DNA of 51,181 nt from the NCBI GenBank assembly GCA_900546575.1, contig URDM01000011.1, forward strand, positions 1-51,181. Direction: 5' to 3'. Positions 23,772-32,252 of the stretch are shown one piece after another. Both the position numbers and the translations under genes were made by a program. Position 1 is the stretch's first letter, and the number at the start of each line of letters is the position of its first letter. The stretch is from an uncultured Prevotella sp. Its GTDB lineage: Bacteria; Bacteroidota; Bacteroidia; Bacteroidales; Bacteroidaceae. The notes below the pieces were generated by a model. That model made no database searches. It was not told the DNA's origin and worked only from the letters and a program-made list of their open reading frames with translations.

Positions 23772-25088
23772 ATGAATCGCAAGATACTCAACATAGCCAT
23801 CCCTTCAATAGTTTCAAATATCACCGTACCGCTGCTCGGACTTGTCGACATGGCAATATCAGGACATATGGGCGATGCTGTATATATAGGCGCAGTAGCC
23901 GTAGGAAGTATGATATTCAACGTTATATACTGGCTGTTCGGATTCTTGCGAATGGGCACGAGTGGTATGACGTCGCAGTCGTTGGGCCGTCGCGACCTTG
24001 ACGGAGTGGCAATGCTACTGACCCGTTCGATGGGTGTGGCATTGCTGATAGGCTTTACTATAGTGGTGCTTCAGTATCCCATAGGACGTGTGGCGCTGAT
24101 GCTGACGGGTGCTACAGCCGACATAAGCAGCGAGGCGTGGGTATATTTCCGTATATGCGTATGGGGCGCACCAGCCATGTTGTGTCTGTACGGACTAACG
24201 GGTTGGTACATAGGCATGCAGAACACGCGTCTGCCTATGTTCATTTCGATATTGCAAAACGTTGTAAACATCGCTGCCAGCTTTACTTTTGTGTATGTAA
24301 TGGGCATGAAAGTGGAGGGAGTAGCATTGGGAACGCTCGTGGCACAGTATGCCGGACTGGTCGTCTCGCTATTGTTGTGGACGTACACCTACGGCAATCG
24401 GTTGTTTGGCAGAATATGTTGGCGAGACGTTTTTGAGCATAGTGAGCTGTCGCGATTCTTCACCGTCAACCGCGACATATTCCTGCGCACGCTCTTCATG
24501 GTAGCCGTCAACTTCTATTTCCTTTCGGCAGGAGCCTCGCAAGGAGCCGTAGTGCTGGCAGTCAACACGTTGTTGATGCAGCTCTTCACTTTGTTCTCGT
24601 ACGTGATGGATGGATTTGCCTATGCCGGCGAGGCATTGTGTGGCAGACTATACGGTGCCGGCAATAGTGAAGGATTTGCACGTATGGTGCGCCGACTGTT
24701 TATGTGGGGATTGGGATTGTCAGCGGTATACACACTTGTGTACGCCCTTGGCGGCAGACCGTTCCTCATGTTGCTCACCGACAATGCTAGTGTCATTGAT
24801 GCGTCGGCATCGTATGTGCCGTGGGTGGTGTTCATTCCGCTGTGCGGTATGGCAGCCTTTATTTGGGACGGAGTGTTCATCGGCATCACCGCAACGCGCG
24901 GAATGCTCTTGTCATCGGCAATAGCGTCGGTGTTATTCTTCGTTGTCTATCTGGTTTTGCGCCCGATGCTGCACAACCATGCGCTATGGATAGCCTTCCT
25001 TACGTATCTGGCTATGCGTGGAGTGGTGCAGACGGTTTTGTATAACAAGTGGAGTAGGGGTAAAGGTTCTGCAAATAAAGATAGATAA
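23772..25088 (+). CDS. MATE family efflux transporter
   Basis: This 438-residue inner-membrane protein has about 12 transmembrane segments and belongs to the MATE superfamily, DinF-like branch, which exports drugs or metabolites against a cation gradient. The start MNRKILNIAIPSIVSNITVP with LLGLVDMAISGHMG and the following GMTSQSLGRRD are typical of segment 1 and the first loop. The internal repeat recurs at LRTLFMVAVNFYFLSAGASQG and YVMDGFAYAGEALCGRLYGAG in the second half. The gene begins only a few bases after an inverted repeat that covers the gap after the YitT gene. The substrate is unknown. Confidence 0.92.
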   Translation: MNRKILNIAIPSIVSNITVPLLGLVDMAISGHMGDAVYIGAVAVGSMIFNVIYWLFGFLRMGTSGMTSQSLGRRDLDGVAMLLTRSMGVALLIGFTIVVLQYPIGRVALMLTGATADISSEAWVYFRICVWGAPAMLCLYGLTGWYIGMQNTRLPMFISILQNVVNIAASFTFVYVMGMKVEGVALGTLVAQYAGLVVSLLLWTYTYGNRLFGRICWRDVFEHSELSRFFTVNRDIFLRTLFMVAVNFYFLSAGASQGAVVLAVNTLLMQLFTLFSYVMDGFAYAGEALCGRLYGAGNSEGFARMVRRLFMWGLGLSAVYTLVYALGGRPFLMLLTDNASVIDASASYVPWVVFIPLCGMAAFIWDGVFIGITATRGMLLSSAIASVLFFVVYLVLRPMLHNHALWIAFLTYLAMRGVVQTVLYNKWSRGKGSANKDR

Positions 25089-25137
25089 AATGCTGCTACA
25101 GCCAGCTCATAAGGGCGTGTCATAAGCACAAGCAGTA

Positions 25138-25332
25138 CGCCCCGAAGGGGCAGAAGCGCATAGCCCAAGGCAGCGCCTTGGGTAAAAGTGTCGCAAATAG
25201 CAATGCGCCCTGTAAGGGCAAAAGCGTTAATTATCAATGCTTTTGCCCTTACAGGGCGTTTTGCTTTTATCTATCCGTACACCCAGAGCGTTGCTCTGGG
25301 CTATGGGCTTATTGGGCTTTCAGCCCGCTTTG
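25138..25332. repeat. mosaic of short GC-rich palindromes
   Basis: The 373-base gap after the MATE gene holds at least five palindromes in a row: GCCCCGAAGGGGC, CCCAAGGCAGCGCCTTGGG, the spaced pair GCGCCCTGTAAGGGCAAAAG / CTTTTGCCCTTACAGGGCG around a 14-base AT loop, CCCAGAGCGTTGCTCTGGG and GGGCTTTCAGCCC. The arrangement is a composite of intergenic hairpins rather than a gene. A direct repeat CTTCACTTGCAGCA follows twice between 25380 and 25412. No promoter or coding region is apparent here. Confidence 0.8.
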
Positions 25333-25461
25333 TTTACGTTTGAATACACCCTCATCCTATAATTAGCACAAGCGATTCTCTTCACTTGCAGCATCTCACT
25401 TCACTTGCAGCAACTTCTTTATTCGTTGCTTCTTCTTTGGAATGAGGATTGTATAGTACTT

Positions 25462-26250
25462 TTACTTGATAGCGCGCTCAAACTGACCGCTTGCAGCAAA
25501 GCTCAGACCCTCGATTTTTTCGGTGCCCTTGCGTGAACAGTATTTGAACGTTACGCTTTTCTGTCCGCTGAACGACTTCCACACAAGCGTCATGTCCACC
25601 TTCTTGCCATTGGTATCGGGCAGTTTGTCAAGTCGGAAAGCCACGATGCCGTCGCCCCAGTAGCCGCCCTTCACGCCTTGAGCGTTGTGGCAGAACGTCA
25701 GTTCGTACGGTTTGGCAGGGTCGGCAGCCACCAGATTCACGATGTGCGGAGTGTTGTTAGGAGCCCACTGGGTGCGGAAATGAATGGTCAGATAGCCGTC
25801 TTCCGACACCGTCCATTCACGTAATATCTCCACTGGATCCTGCCCTTTGCTCACGAGTTCGGCTCCGATTTCGCCGGCGTTTACCATAGGTTTGGTCAGA
25901 ATGCTGTCCACCCAGTTGACATAAACGTCGTAGTTGCGCTTGTTGCCAGGCTCAGTGAGCAGTCGGAAGTTGATGAAAGCACGCACCTCCTTGTCTCCGT
26001 AGGGAGCCTGCTTGATGTTAGAGGCGTTAATCTTGGTAGAGTCGTCGAGCTGCATGTAGAACGATGAGCCGTCGGCTGTAGGCTTCAGCGTGACGAGAGC
26101 GTTGGGGCGGTTGAGCGGAAATACTGGAAACTCGTCGTTGTCGTTGTCGCACGACTGCATGGCGAAGCCCACCAAGCCGATGGCAACGATGAGCAGAGCG
26201 GCGTGTGAAGCCTTGATGATGCTGCTGATATAGTAATTTGTCTTATTCAT
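25462..26250 (-). CDS. NigD-like lipoprotein
   Basis: The 262-residue product from the ATG at 26250 has a lipoprotein signal with lipobox-like MQSC, giving Cys34, followed by DNDNDE, a sorting pattern compatible with the outer membrane. The body matches the NigD-like family of Bacteroidetes: FPLNRPNALVTLKP, SFYMQLDDSTKI, PYGDKEVRAFINFR, VNWVDSILTKP, DPVEILREWTVSEDGYLTIHFRTQW, a histidine-rich start of the C-terminal domain, and WGDGIVAFRLD. NigD is named from the nigrescin bacteriocin locus of Prevotella nigrescens, but most homologues are free-standing with unknown function. An upstream in-frame ATG at 26322 falls on the promoter box CAAAGATA and is rejected. The 5' leader contains a tandem GATTTCTGTCT duplication. 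Confidence 0.88.
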   Translation of the reverse strand: MNKTNYYISSIIKASHAALLIVAIGLVGFAMQSCDNDNDEFPVFPLNRPNALVTLKPTADGSSFYMQLDDSTKINASNIKQAPYGDKEVRAFINFRLLTEPGNKRNYDVYVNWVDSILTKPMVNAGEIGAELVSKGQDPVEILREWTVSEDGYLTIHFRTQWAPNNTPHIVNLVAADPAKPYELTFCHNAQGVKGGYWGDGIVAFRLDKLPDTNGKKVDMTLVWKSFSGQKSVTFKYCSRKGTEKIEGLSFAASGQFERAIK

Positions 26251-26319
26251 ATTTAAAATGGATTTCTGTCTTGTTGATAATAGATTTCTGTCTCTTTTAT
26301 AATAGTTATCTCCCATTTG

Positions 26320-26327
26320 CAAAGATA
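26320..26327 (-). promoter_or_regulatory. -7 promoter box of the NigD-like gene
   Basis: The minus strand reads TATCTTTG, a full match to the Bacteroidetes consensus, 70 bases before the start codon at 26250. The 22-bp array copy 3 begins 54 bases further upstream. Confidence 0.65.
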
Positions 26328-26380
26328 CAATAATATATTAATGCAACGCAAGTTTTAGCAGTTTTTTTTATTGCCTTTTC

Positions 26381-26484
26381 AAAAGGAGTCCTTTTGCCCT
26401 CCAAAAGGAGCCCTTTTACACACCAAAAGGAGTCCTTTTGCACTCCAAAACGAGTCCTTTTGCACACCAAAAGGAGTCCTTTTG
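26381..26484. repeat. five-unit 22-bp palindromic array, copy 3 (most regular)
   Basis: Units start at 26381, 26403, 26425, 26447 and 26469, exactly 22 bases apart. Three have the perfect core AAAAGGAGTCCTTTT, one has GGAGCCC and one AAAACGAG. Spacers (GCCCTCC, ACACACC, GCACTCC, GCACACC) always end in CC. It lies between divergent promoters of the NigD-like gene and the alpha-2-macroglobulin gene. The 22-bp period means the cores fall on nearly the same face of the helix. Confidence 0.92.
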
Positions 26485-26595
26485 AAATGCCCTCGGATTT
26501 CGTCCTCCGTACAACTGTGCCTATGGCTTTGTGCATACGTGTATGTACCGACTTTATTATTTCTACTTTTTTTGAAATATTAAAGTGGGGTAATG

Positions 26596-26626
26596 TTGTT
26601 TATATGGTGATTTTTCCCTATTTTTG
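26596..26626 (+). promoter_or_regulatory. promoter of the alpha-2-macroglobulin gene
   Basis: The -7 box TATTTTTG at 26619-26626 lies 20 bases behind a TTG at 26596-26598. The distance to the start codon at 26703 is 76 bases, and AAAAAGGAAA precedes the start. This supports a start at 26703 and not an earlier one. Confidence 0.65.
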
Positions 26627-26702
26627 TATTATAATGCGTGGTTGGACGCATTCTGTGTTGTACGACACAGCCAAAACATTAACTCATCAAAAAGGAAACA
26701 CT

Positions 26703-29700
26703 ATGAAGAAGTCAACAGTCCTTTCTATACTTATGGCGCTGCTTATGCCGCTGGCAGCAGCTGCCGACACCTATACATCACTATGGAAACAATACGACAC
26801 TGCACTGCAGAAGGACCATCCCAAGACTGCGCTTGAGGTGCTTTCGCAGATAGTCGGCAAGGCAACACGCGAACGAGCCTATGGTCATTTGCTAAAGGCT
26901 CAGCTCGCTACTGCCCAACAGCAATGTGCCATATCCGTCGACTCATTGCAGCCCGCAATCGACCGTCTGCGCCGTTATGAGCAGAATGCCGAGCAAAGTG
27001 GCGACAAAGTGCTGGCAGCCATATATCAGTCGGTGCTCGGAACCATCTATACTGACAACTGGATGGACATTGACGAGACTGGAAAACTCGGCAAACAATA
27101 CTTCAAGAAGTCGATGAGCAATCCCGAAGCGTTGGCTGAAGCCTACTCTACGGGATATGAACCGTTTGTAATCTACGGCACCGACTCGCGCTATTTCTAT
27201 CACGACATGCTGCACGTACTGGGCATCCGTGCCAACGACTATCGCACCATGCACGACTATTATGCCTCGCACGGCAAGCGTGAGGGAGCCTGCCTTACAG
27301 CTATCGAACTCGTCAAGCGTGCCCGTCGTCAAAGCGATGTGGGCCATGTCAAGAAGTCGAAGTATATCATGTCGCTCGATTCGCTCGTGCGCGAATATTC
27401 CGACCTTATGCCATGTGCCGAAGTTGCCATTGAGCGCTACGCCTATATGGCGAATGCCGAGGACGTAACAGCCGAGGAGAAGATGAACTACATCAACTAC
27501 GCCCTCATGAAATGGGGAGCCTGGCCACGCATGAATATACTGCGAAATGCCCAGCGCCGCCTTACATTGCCATCGTTTCACGCAAGCATAGGAGGCGAAC
27601 TGGCTCTGCCAGGAGTGCCTCGCAAGGTGAAGGTGATGGCGCTCAACAACATCGGTGAACTGCGTATCACCGTGTCGCGACTCGACATCGACGGCACCAC
27701 AACCCTCGACCCAGCTAATGACAAGGACTATGCACGCCTGCGCCGACACATTGTTCAGAACGAACAACCCATCACCGACGTGCGCCGATATGTAGGTCTG
27801 CCGGCATACAAGACCGTAAGCGACACGCTCGAAATAAAGGGATTGCGATCGGGAATGTATCTCGTAGAGATGTCGACCGATAACGTCAGCGTGCCAGTCG
27901 ACCGCCAGTTGCTGCGCGTATGCGACATCTATCCCGTCGTAGAGGCGTTGCCCGGCAACAAGTACCGTATGGCTGTGCTCAACGCCACAAGCGGCGTGGC
28001 CGTGCCGGGAGCCAAGATTGACGTTGTGACCGATGTAGACAAGCACGGCAAGGACATCATACGCACATATACCTGCGACAGCAACGGCGAGGCTTACATA
28101 ACATACGCCAAGAACGAGCCACGCTCTTATCGCATATATACCGACACCGAACGTGCCTTCCCCTTCACCCCAATGTCGGGACATTTCCACTATTACAGCA
28201 ACAAGGCTGACGTAGTGCGCACGTCGTTGTTCACCGACCGCAGCATCTACCGACCCGGACAGACACTGCACGTGGCTGCCATGGCATATACATATAATAA
28301 TAAGGTGTATAAGGGTGAGCCCAAGGCAGGTCAATCAATGACCATTACCCTGCGCGATGCCAACTACAAGGAGGTGGCTTCGCAGCAAGTTGAGACCGAC
28401 GAATACGGTATGGCAAGCGCCGACTTCGTATTGCCTCAGGGTGGAATGACGGGCACTTACACCCTGCGTTCCGACTATGGCAACAACTCGTATACGTCGG
28501 TTAGGGTAGAGGAATACAAGCGTCCGACCTTCCGTGTAGACATAGCGAAGTCTACAGACAAGTATGCCGCAGGCGACACCGTGCGACTTAAGGGTACGGC
28601 CCGCAGCTTTGCCGGAGTGCCCGTACAGAATGCCCGTGTGGCATTGCGCGTGGTTCGCCGTCCTGCTATGTTCTGGCGAGGCATGGGAGGCGAAATGCGT
28701 CAGGAGACAGTATTGAACGATACCGTACAGACCACGCCTGCTGGCGAATTCGAAGTGAAAGTGCCAATCGTCATCCCCGACACTTATGACGAGCATCCCC
28801 GCCGCTATTATATGTTTGACGTGGCTGCCGACGTTACCGATGTGACGGGCGAGACACGTCATGCAGAGGCTTCGTTGCCATACAGCGATCATCCTACTAT
28901 ACTCACATGCGACATTCCTGAGAAGTCGTTGCGCGACAGTCTGCGTACCATCACATTCGCCTATCGCAACAATGCGGGCGACCCCATCGACGGCAATGTG
29001 ACCTATTATATCGACAACAATCGATATACCTGCAAGGCAAACACCCCAAGCAAGATAGCCGCCGAGGCTCTGACATCAGCCCGCCATAGCCTTATGGCGA
29101 TATGCGGAACCGACACTCTGCGTACAGCATTCACAACATTCACCCTGCGCGACAGCAAGGCTCCCGTAGAGACACACGACTGGTTCTATCAGTCGGCTGA
29201 ACGTTTCAAGGACAATATGACGCCCGTGTTCATACAGATAGGTTCGAGCGACTCAATCCAGCACGTTGTATATACGCTCATTTCGGGCGACAAGGTGATA
29301 GAAGACGGACGTGTCGACCTGAAGAACGAGCTTCGCACACGTGCATTGATGTACAAAGAGGAGTGGGGCGACGGTATAACGCTGTCGGTAGCGTGGGTAA
29401 AGAACGGTCAGGCTTATAAGCATACCGCACGAATAGAGCGTCCGTTGCCCGACACCCGACTCAATCTTAAATGGACAACCTTCCGCGATAGACTCACACC
29501 TGGACAGCGCGAGACGTGGACTCTCAACATAACTAACCCCGACGGAACGCCAGCCAAGGCTCAGCTCATGGCTACTATGTACGACAAATCGCTTGATGAG
29601 ATACGCCGTCACAACGTGCGTTTCTCGCTGCCGGCATTCGTCAGTGTGCCTTGGTTGACATGGAATGGCGTGAACAATCGCGGACTCTTTGCCTACAGCG

Positions 29701-32246
29701 AGATGCCTATGCGCATTCTTAATGAGCGAAGTCTCAACCTGAGCCGCCTCACCGATTTCAGGTTTTATTGTTATGGAGAGGTGCTCTGTGCAAATGTAGG
29801 AGGTACGCGATTCAACAGTCGCAAGATGATGGCATACGACAAGTCGGAAAGCCGAGTACTTGTAGGAAGCGTAGAGAGTGCTAAGGCTGCCGAGACAGTT
29901 GACTCTGAGGCAATGAAGGTGGAGACAGAAGAGCGTACATCGGCCGCTACCGAGCAGCTACGCGAGAATCTCAATGAGACAGCCTTCTTCTATCCGGCAC
30001 TAGTGAGCGACGCTAAGGGCAATGTGTCAATCAACTTCACGCTGCCCGAGAGTGTCACTACATGGCAGTTCTATGGCTTGGTGCATGACTTGAACATGAA
30101 CAACGGTGTCATTTCGGCAACGTCGGTGGCTAAGAAGACCATAATGGTGCAGCCCAACGTTCCGCGCTTTGTGCGCTCTACTGATAGCGGAATGCTCTCG
30201 GCACGTGTTTCGAACACATCCGACAAGCAGGTGGCTGGCACCGCCCGACTCGTATTGCTCAATCCCGAAACGGGCAAGGAGGTTTATCGCAAGGAGCGTA
30301 AATACACTGTAATGGCAGGCGAGACAGCAGCAGTCGACTTCGATTTCGACATGTCGAAGATTCAGAACGACGGACTGCTTGTATGCCGCATCACCGCACA
30401 TGGCCATGGCTACAGCGACGGTGAGCAGCATTATCTGCCCGTTTTGCCTGACAAGGAACTCGTCACCAATACATACGCCTTCACACAGAATGCCCCCGGT
30501 ACTCTCGATATTGATGTGGCGAAGATGTTTGCAGTAAACGACAAGAACTCACGACTCACCGTTGAGTACACCAATTCACCCTCATGGCTCATGGTTCAGG
30601 CTCTGCCTACTATGTCGAATGCCGATGGCGACAACGCCATGTCGCTTGCCACGGCTTATTATGCCAATGCGTTGGGCCGCCACATCATGCTCTCCAACCC
30701 GGCTATAAAGCAGACCGTAGCACTCTGGCAGAAGGAAACGGGTGACGCGAAGGACGGCTCTTCAATGCAGAGCGCATTGCAGAAGAACAGCGAACTGAAG
30801 CAGATTGTACTCGACGAAACGCCTTGGCTTAACGAAGCCAACCGTGAATCGGAGCAGAAGCGTATGCTTGCCGCATTCTTCGACGAGTCGCAAATGGGCT
30901 ATCGACTTGCCAACAATCTCTCGCTGTTGTCTCGTCTGCAGCTGCCCAACGGTTCGTTTGCATGGTGGAAGGGAATGGAGGGTTCGCCCTATATGACTAT
31001 GGCTGTGGTGCAGACGCTTGTTCGTTTGAATGCAATGATTGGCGAACAGGCCAATACAAACGGTATGATTGCTGCCGCTTTCAGCTATATGGACAAGCAG
31101 ATAGCACGCGAGGTGAAGGATATGAAGAAGCTTGAGAGTGAGGGCAAGCAGAAGAATCTGCACCCGAGCGAACTGGCTGTGCAGTATCTGTACGCTTCTA
31201 CACTCGCCAAGCGACAGATGAATGCCTCGGCAAAGCAGAACTTCGACTGGCTCATTAGTCGACTGGCACGTCAGAATACGGAGTTTACGATATACGGAAA
31301 AGCCGTTTCTGCCGTTGTGCTTGCCAAGAACAATCATCGCAAGGAGGCTGCCAATCTGCTTGAGAGCATACGCCAGTATACTGTATATACCGACGAAATG
31401 GGGCGCTACTTCGATTCGCCGAAGGCTCAGTATTCATGGTTCGACTATCGCATTCCGTCGCAGGTGGCTGCCATTGAGGCTCTGAAGGCTCTGCAGCCCG
31501 ATGATGTCAATACCATTGGCGAGATGCAACGATGGTTGCTCCAGACCAAGCGTACGCAGGCATGGGACACTCCGCTCAATTCTGTAAATGCCGTTTATGC
31601 CTTCCTTAACGGTAACGGCACTGCGCTTGTTGACGGCAATGCGCAGCATGCAACGATAAAGATTGACGGAGAGAAGTTGCAGATGCCTAAGTCAACGGCA
31701 GGTCTCGGCTATGTCAAGGCGGCAAAGACGGGCGACCGCTTCGAGCACCTGACTGTAGAGAAAGCAACTGAGGGAACTTCTTGGGGCGCTGTATATGCTC
31801 AGTTTATGCAGAAGTCGGACGATGTGGCTGATGCCGCTATGGGTATGACAGTGGTTCGCGAGGTATTGAAGGACGGCAACCGAATGAGTGGCGACAATGT
31901 CCAGCTGAATATGGGCGACCGCATTACGGTGCGCCTGACGGTAACGGCTGCACGCGACTACGACTTTGTTCAGCTCAGCGACCGTCGTGCGGCGTGTCTC
32001 GAACCGGCTCAGCAGTTGTCGGGTTATGGCTTCGGCTACTACTGTCAGCCTAAAGACAACGTAACAAACTTCTTCTTCGACCGAATGTCGAAGGGCAAGC
32101 ATGTCATCGAAACAACCTATTATGTCGACCGTAAGGGCGAATACCGTACTGGTACATGTGCCGTTCAGTGTGCATACGCACCTGAGTTCATGGCGCGAAC
32201 CAAGGCTGTCAAGATAGCTGTGAAACAAGGGAAAATAGAAAAATAA
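26703..32246 (+). CDS. alpha-2-macroglobulin family protein without thioester
   Basis: This very large exported protein of 1847 residues has a signal peptide (MKKSTVLSILMALLMPLAAA). Its N-terminal third has a helical region and macroglobulin-like domains. The MG2 block SLFTDRSIYRPGQTLHVAAM is near residue 520, LREN...AFFYPALVSDAKGNVSINFTLPESVTTWQFY marks the A2M core near 1090, and the alpha-toroid follows from about 1290. In thioester members the toroid start carries CxEQ; here the segment reads NADGDNAMSLATAYYANALG, so no thioester can form. Bacterial A2Ms are thought to trap proteases in the periplasm; a thioester-free form may act differently. The longer frame from 26394 runs through array copy 3 and is rejected. 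A DUF1573 gene follows after six bases. Confidence 0.92.
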   Translation: MKKSTVLSILMALLMPLAAAADTYTSLWKQYDTALQKDHPKTALEVLSQIVGKATRERAYGHLLKAQLATAQQQCAISVDSLQPAIDRLRRYEQNAEQSGDKVLAAIYQSVLGTIYTDNWMDIDETGKLGKQYFKKSMSNPEALAEAYSTGYEPFVIYGTDSRYFYHDMLHVLGIRANDYRTMHDYYASHGKREGACLTAIELVKRARRQSDVGHVKKSKYIMSLDSLVREYSDLMPCAEVAIERYAYMANAEDVTAEEKMNYINYALMKWGAWPRMNILRNAQRRLTLPSFHASIGGELALPGVPRKVKVMALNNIGELRITVSRLDIDGTTTLDPANDKDYARLRRHIVQNEQPITDVRRYVGLPAYKTVSDTLEIKGLRSGMYLVEMSTDNVSVPVDRQLLRVCDIYPVVEALPGNKYRMAVLNATSGVAVPGAKIDVVTDVDKHGKDIIRTYTCDSNGEAYITYAKNEPRSYRIYTDTERAFPFTPMSGHFHYYSNKADVVRTSLFTDRSIYRPGQTLHVAAMAYTYNNKVYKGEPKAGQSMTITLRDANYKEVASQQVETDEYGMASADFVLPQGGMTGTYTLRSDYGNNSYTSVRVEEYKRPTFRVDIAKSTDKYAAGDTVRLKGTARSFAGVPVQNARVALRVVRRPAMFWRGMGGEMRQETVLNDTVQTTPAGEFEVKVPIVIPDTYDEHPRRYYMFDVAADVTDVTGETRHAEASLPYSDHPTILTCDIPEKSLRDSLRTITFAYRNNAGDPIDGNVTYYIDNNRYTCKANTPSKIAAEALTSARHSLMAICGTDTLRTAFTTFTLRDSKAPVETHDWFYQSAERFKDNMTPVFIQIGSSDSIQHVVYTLISGDKVIEDGRVDLKNELRTRALMYKEEWGDGITLSVAWVKNGQAYKHTARIERPLPDTRLNLKWTTFRDRLTPGQRETWTLNITNPDGTPAKAQLMATMYDKSLDEIRRHNVRFSLPAFVSVPWLTWNGVNNRGLFAYSEMPMRILNERSLNLSRLTDFRFYCYGEVLCANVGGTRFNSRKMMAYDKSESRVLVGSVESAKAAETVDSEAMKVETEERTSAATEQLRENLNETAFFYPALVSDAKGNVSINFTLPESVTTWQFYGLVHDLNMNNGVISATSVAKKTIMVQPNVPRFVRSTDSGMLSARVSNTSDKQVAGTARLVLLNPETGKEVYRKERKYTVMAGETAAVDFDFDMSKIQNDGLLVCRITAHGHGYSDGEQHYLPVLPDKELVTNTYAFTQNAPGTLDIDVAKMFAVNDKNSRLTVEYTNSPSWLMVQALPTMSNADGDNAMSLATAYYANALGRHIMLSNPAIKQTVALWQKETGDAKDGSSMQSALQKNSELKQIVLDETPWLNEANRESEQKRMLAAFFDESQMGYRLANNLSLLSRLQLPNGSFAWWKGMEGSPYMTMAVVQTLVRLNAMIGEQANTNGMIAAAFSYMDKQIAREVKDMKKLESEGKQKNLHPSELAVQYLYASTLAKRQMNASAKQNFDWLISRLARQNTEFTIYGKAVSAVVLAKNNHRKEAANLLESIRQYTVYTDEMGRYFDSPKAQYSWFDYRIPSQVAAIEALKALQPDDVNTIGEMQRWLLQTKRTQAWDTPLNSVNAVYAFLNGNGTALVDGNAQHATIKIDGEKLQMPKSTAGLGYVKAAKTGDRFEHLTVEKATEGTSWGAVYAQFMQKSDDVADAAMGMTVVREVLKDGNRMSGDNVQLNMGDRITVRLTVTAARDYDFVQLSDRRAACLEPAQQLSGYGFGYYCQPKDNVTNFFFDRMSKGKHVIETTYYVDRKGEYRTGTCAVQCAYAPEFMARTKAVKIAVKQGKIEK

Positions 32247-32252
32247 AGATAT

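Noticed and set aside
26394..26702. 103-residue N-terminal extension of the alpha-2-macroglobulin protein
   Set aside because: It translates array copy 3 and the promoter region; a signal peptide starts at 26703.
26943..28334. 463-residue minus-strand frame
   Set aside because: It lies antisense to the alpha-2-macroglobulin gene, has no family features, and results from codon bias of the sense gene. The same holds for long antisense frames over clpB, cls, PL8 and OPT genes.
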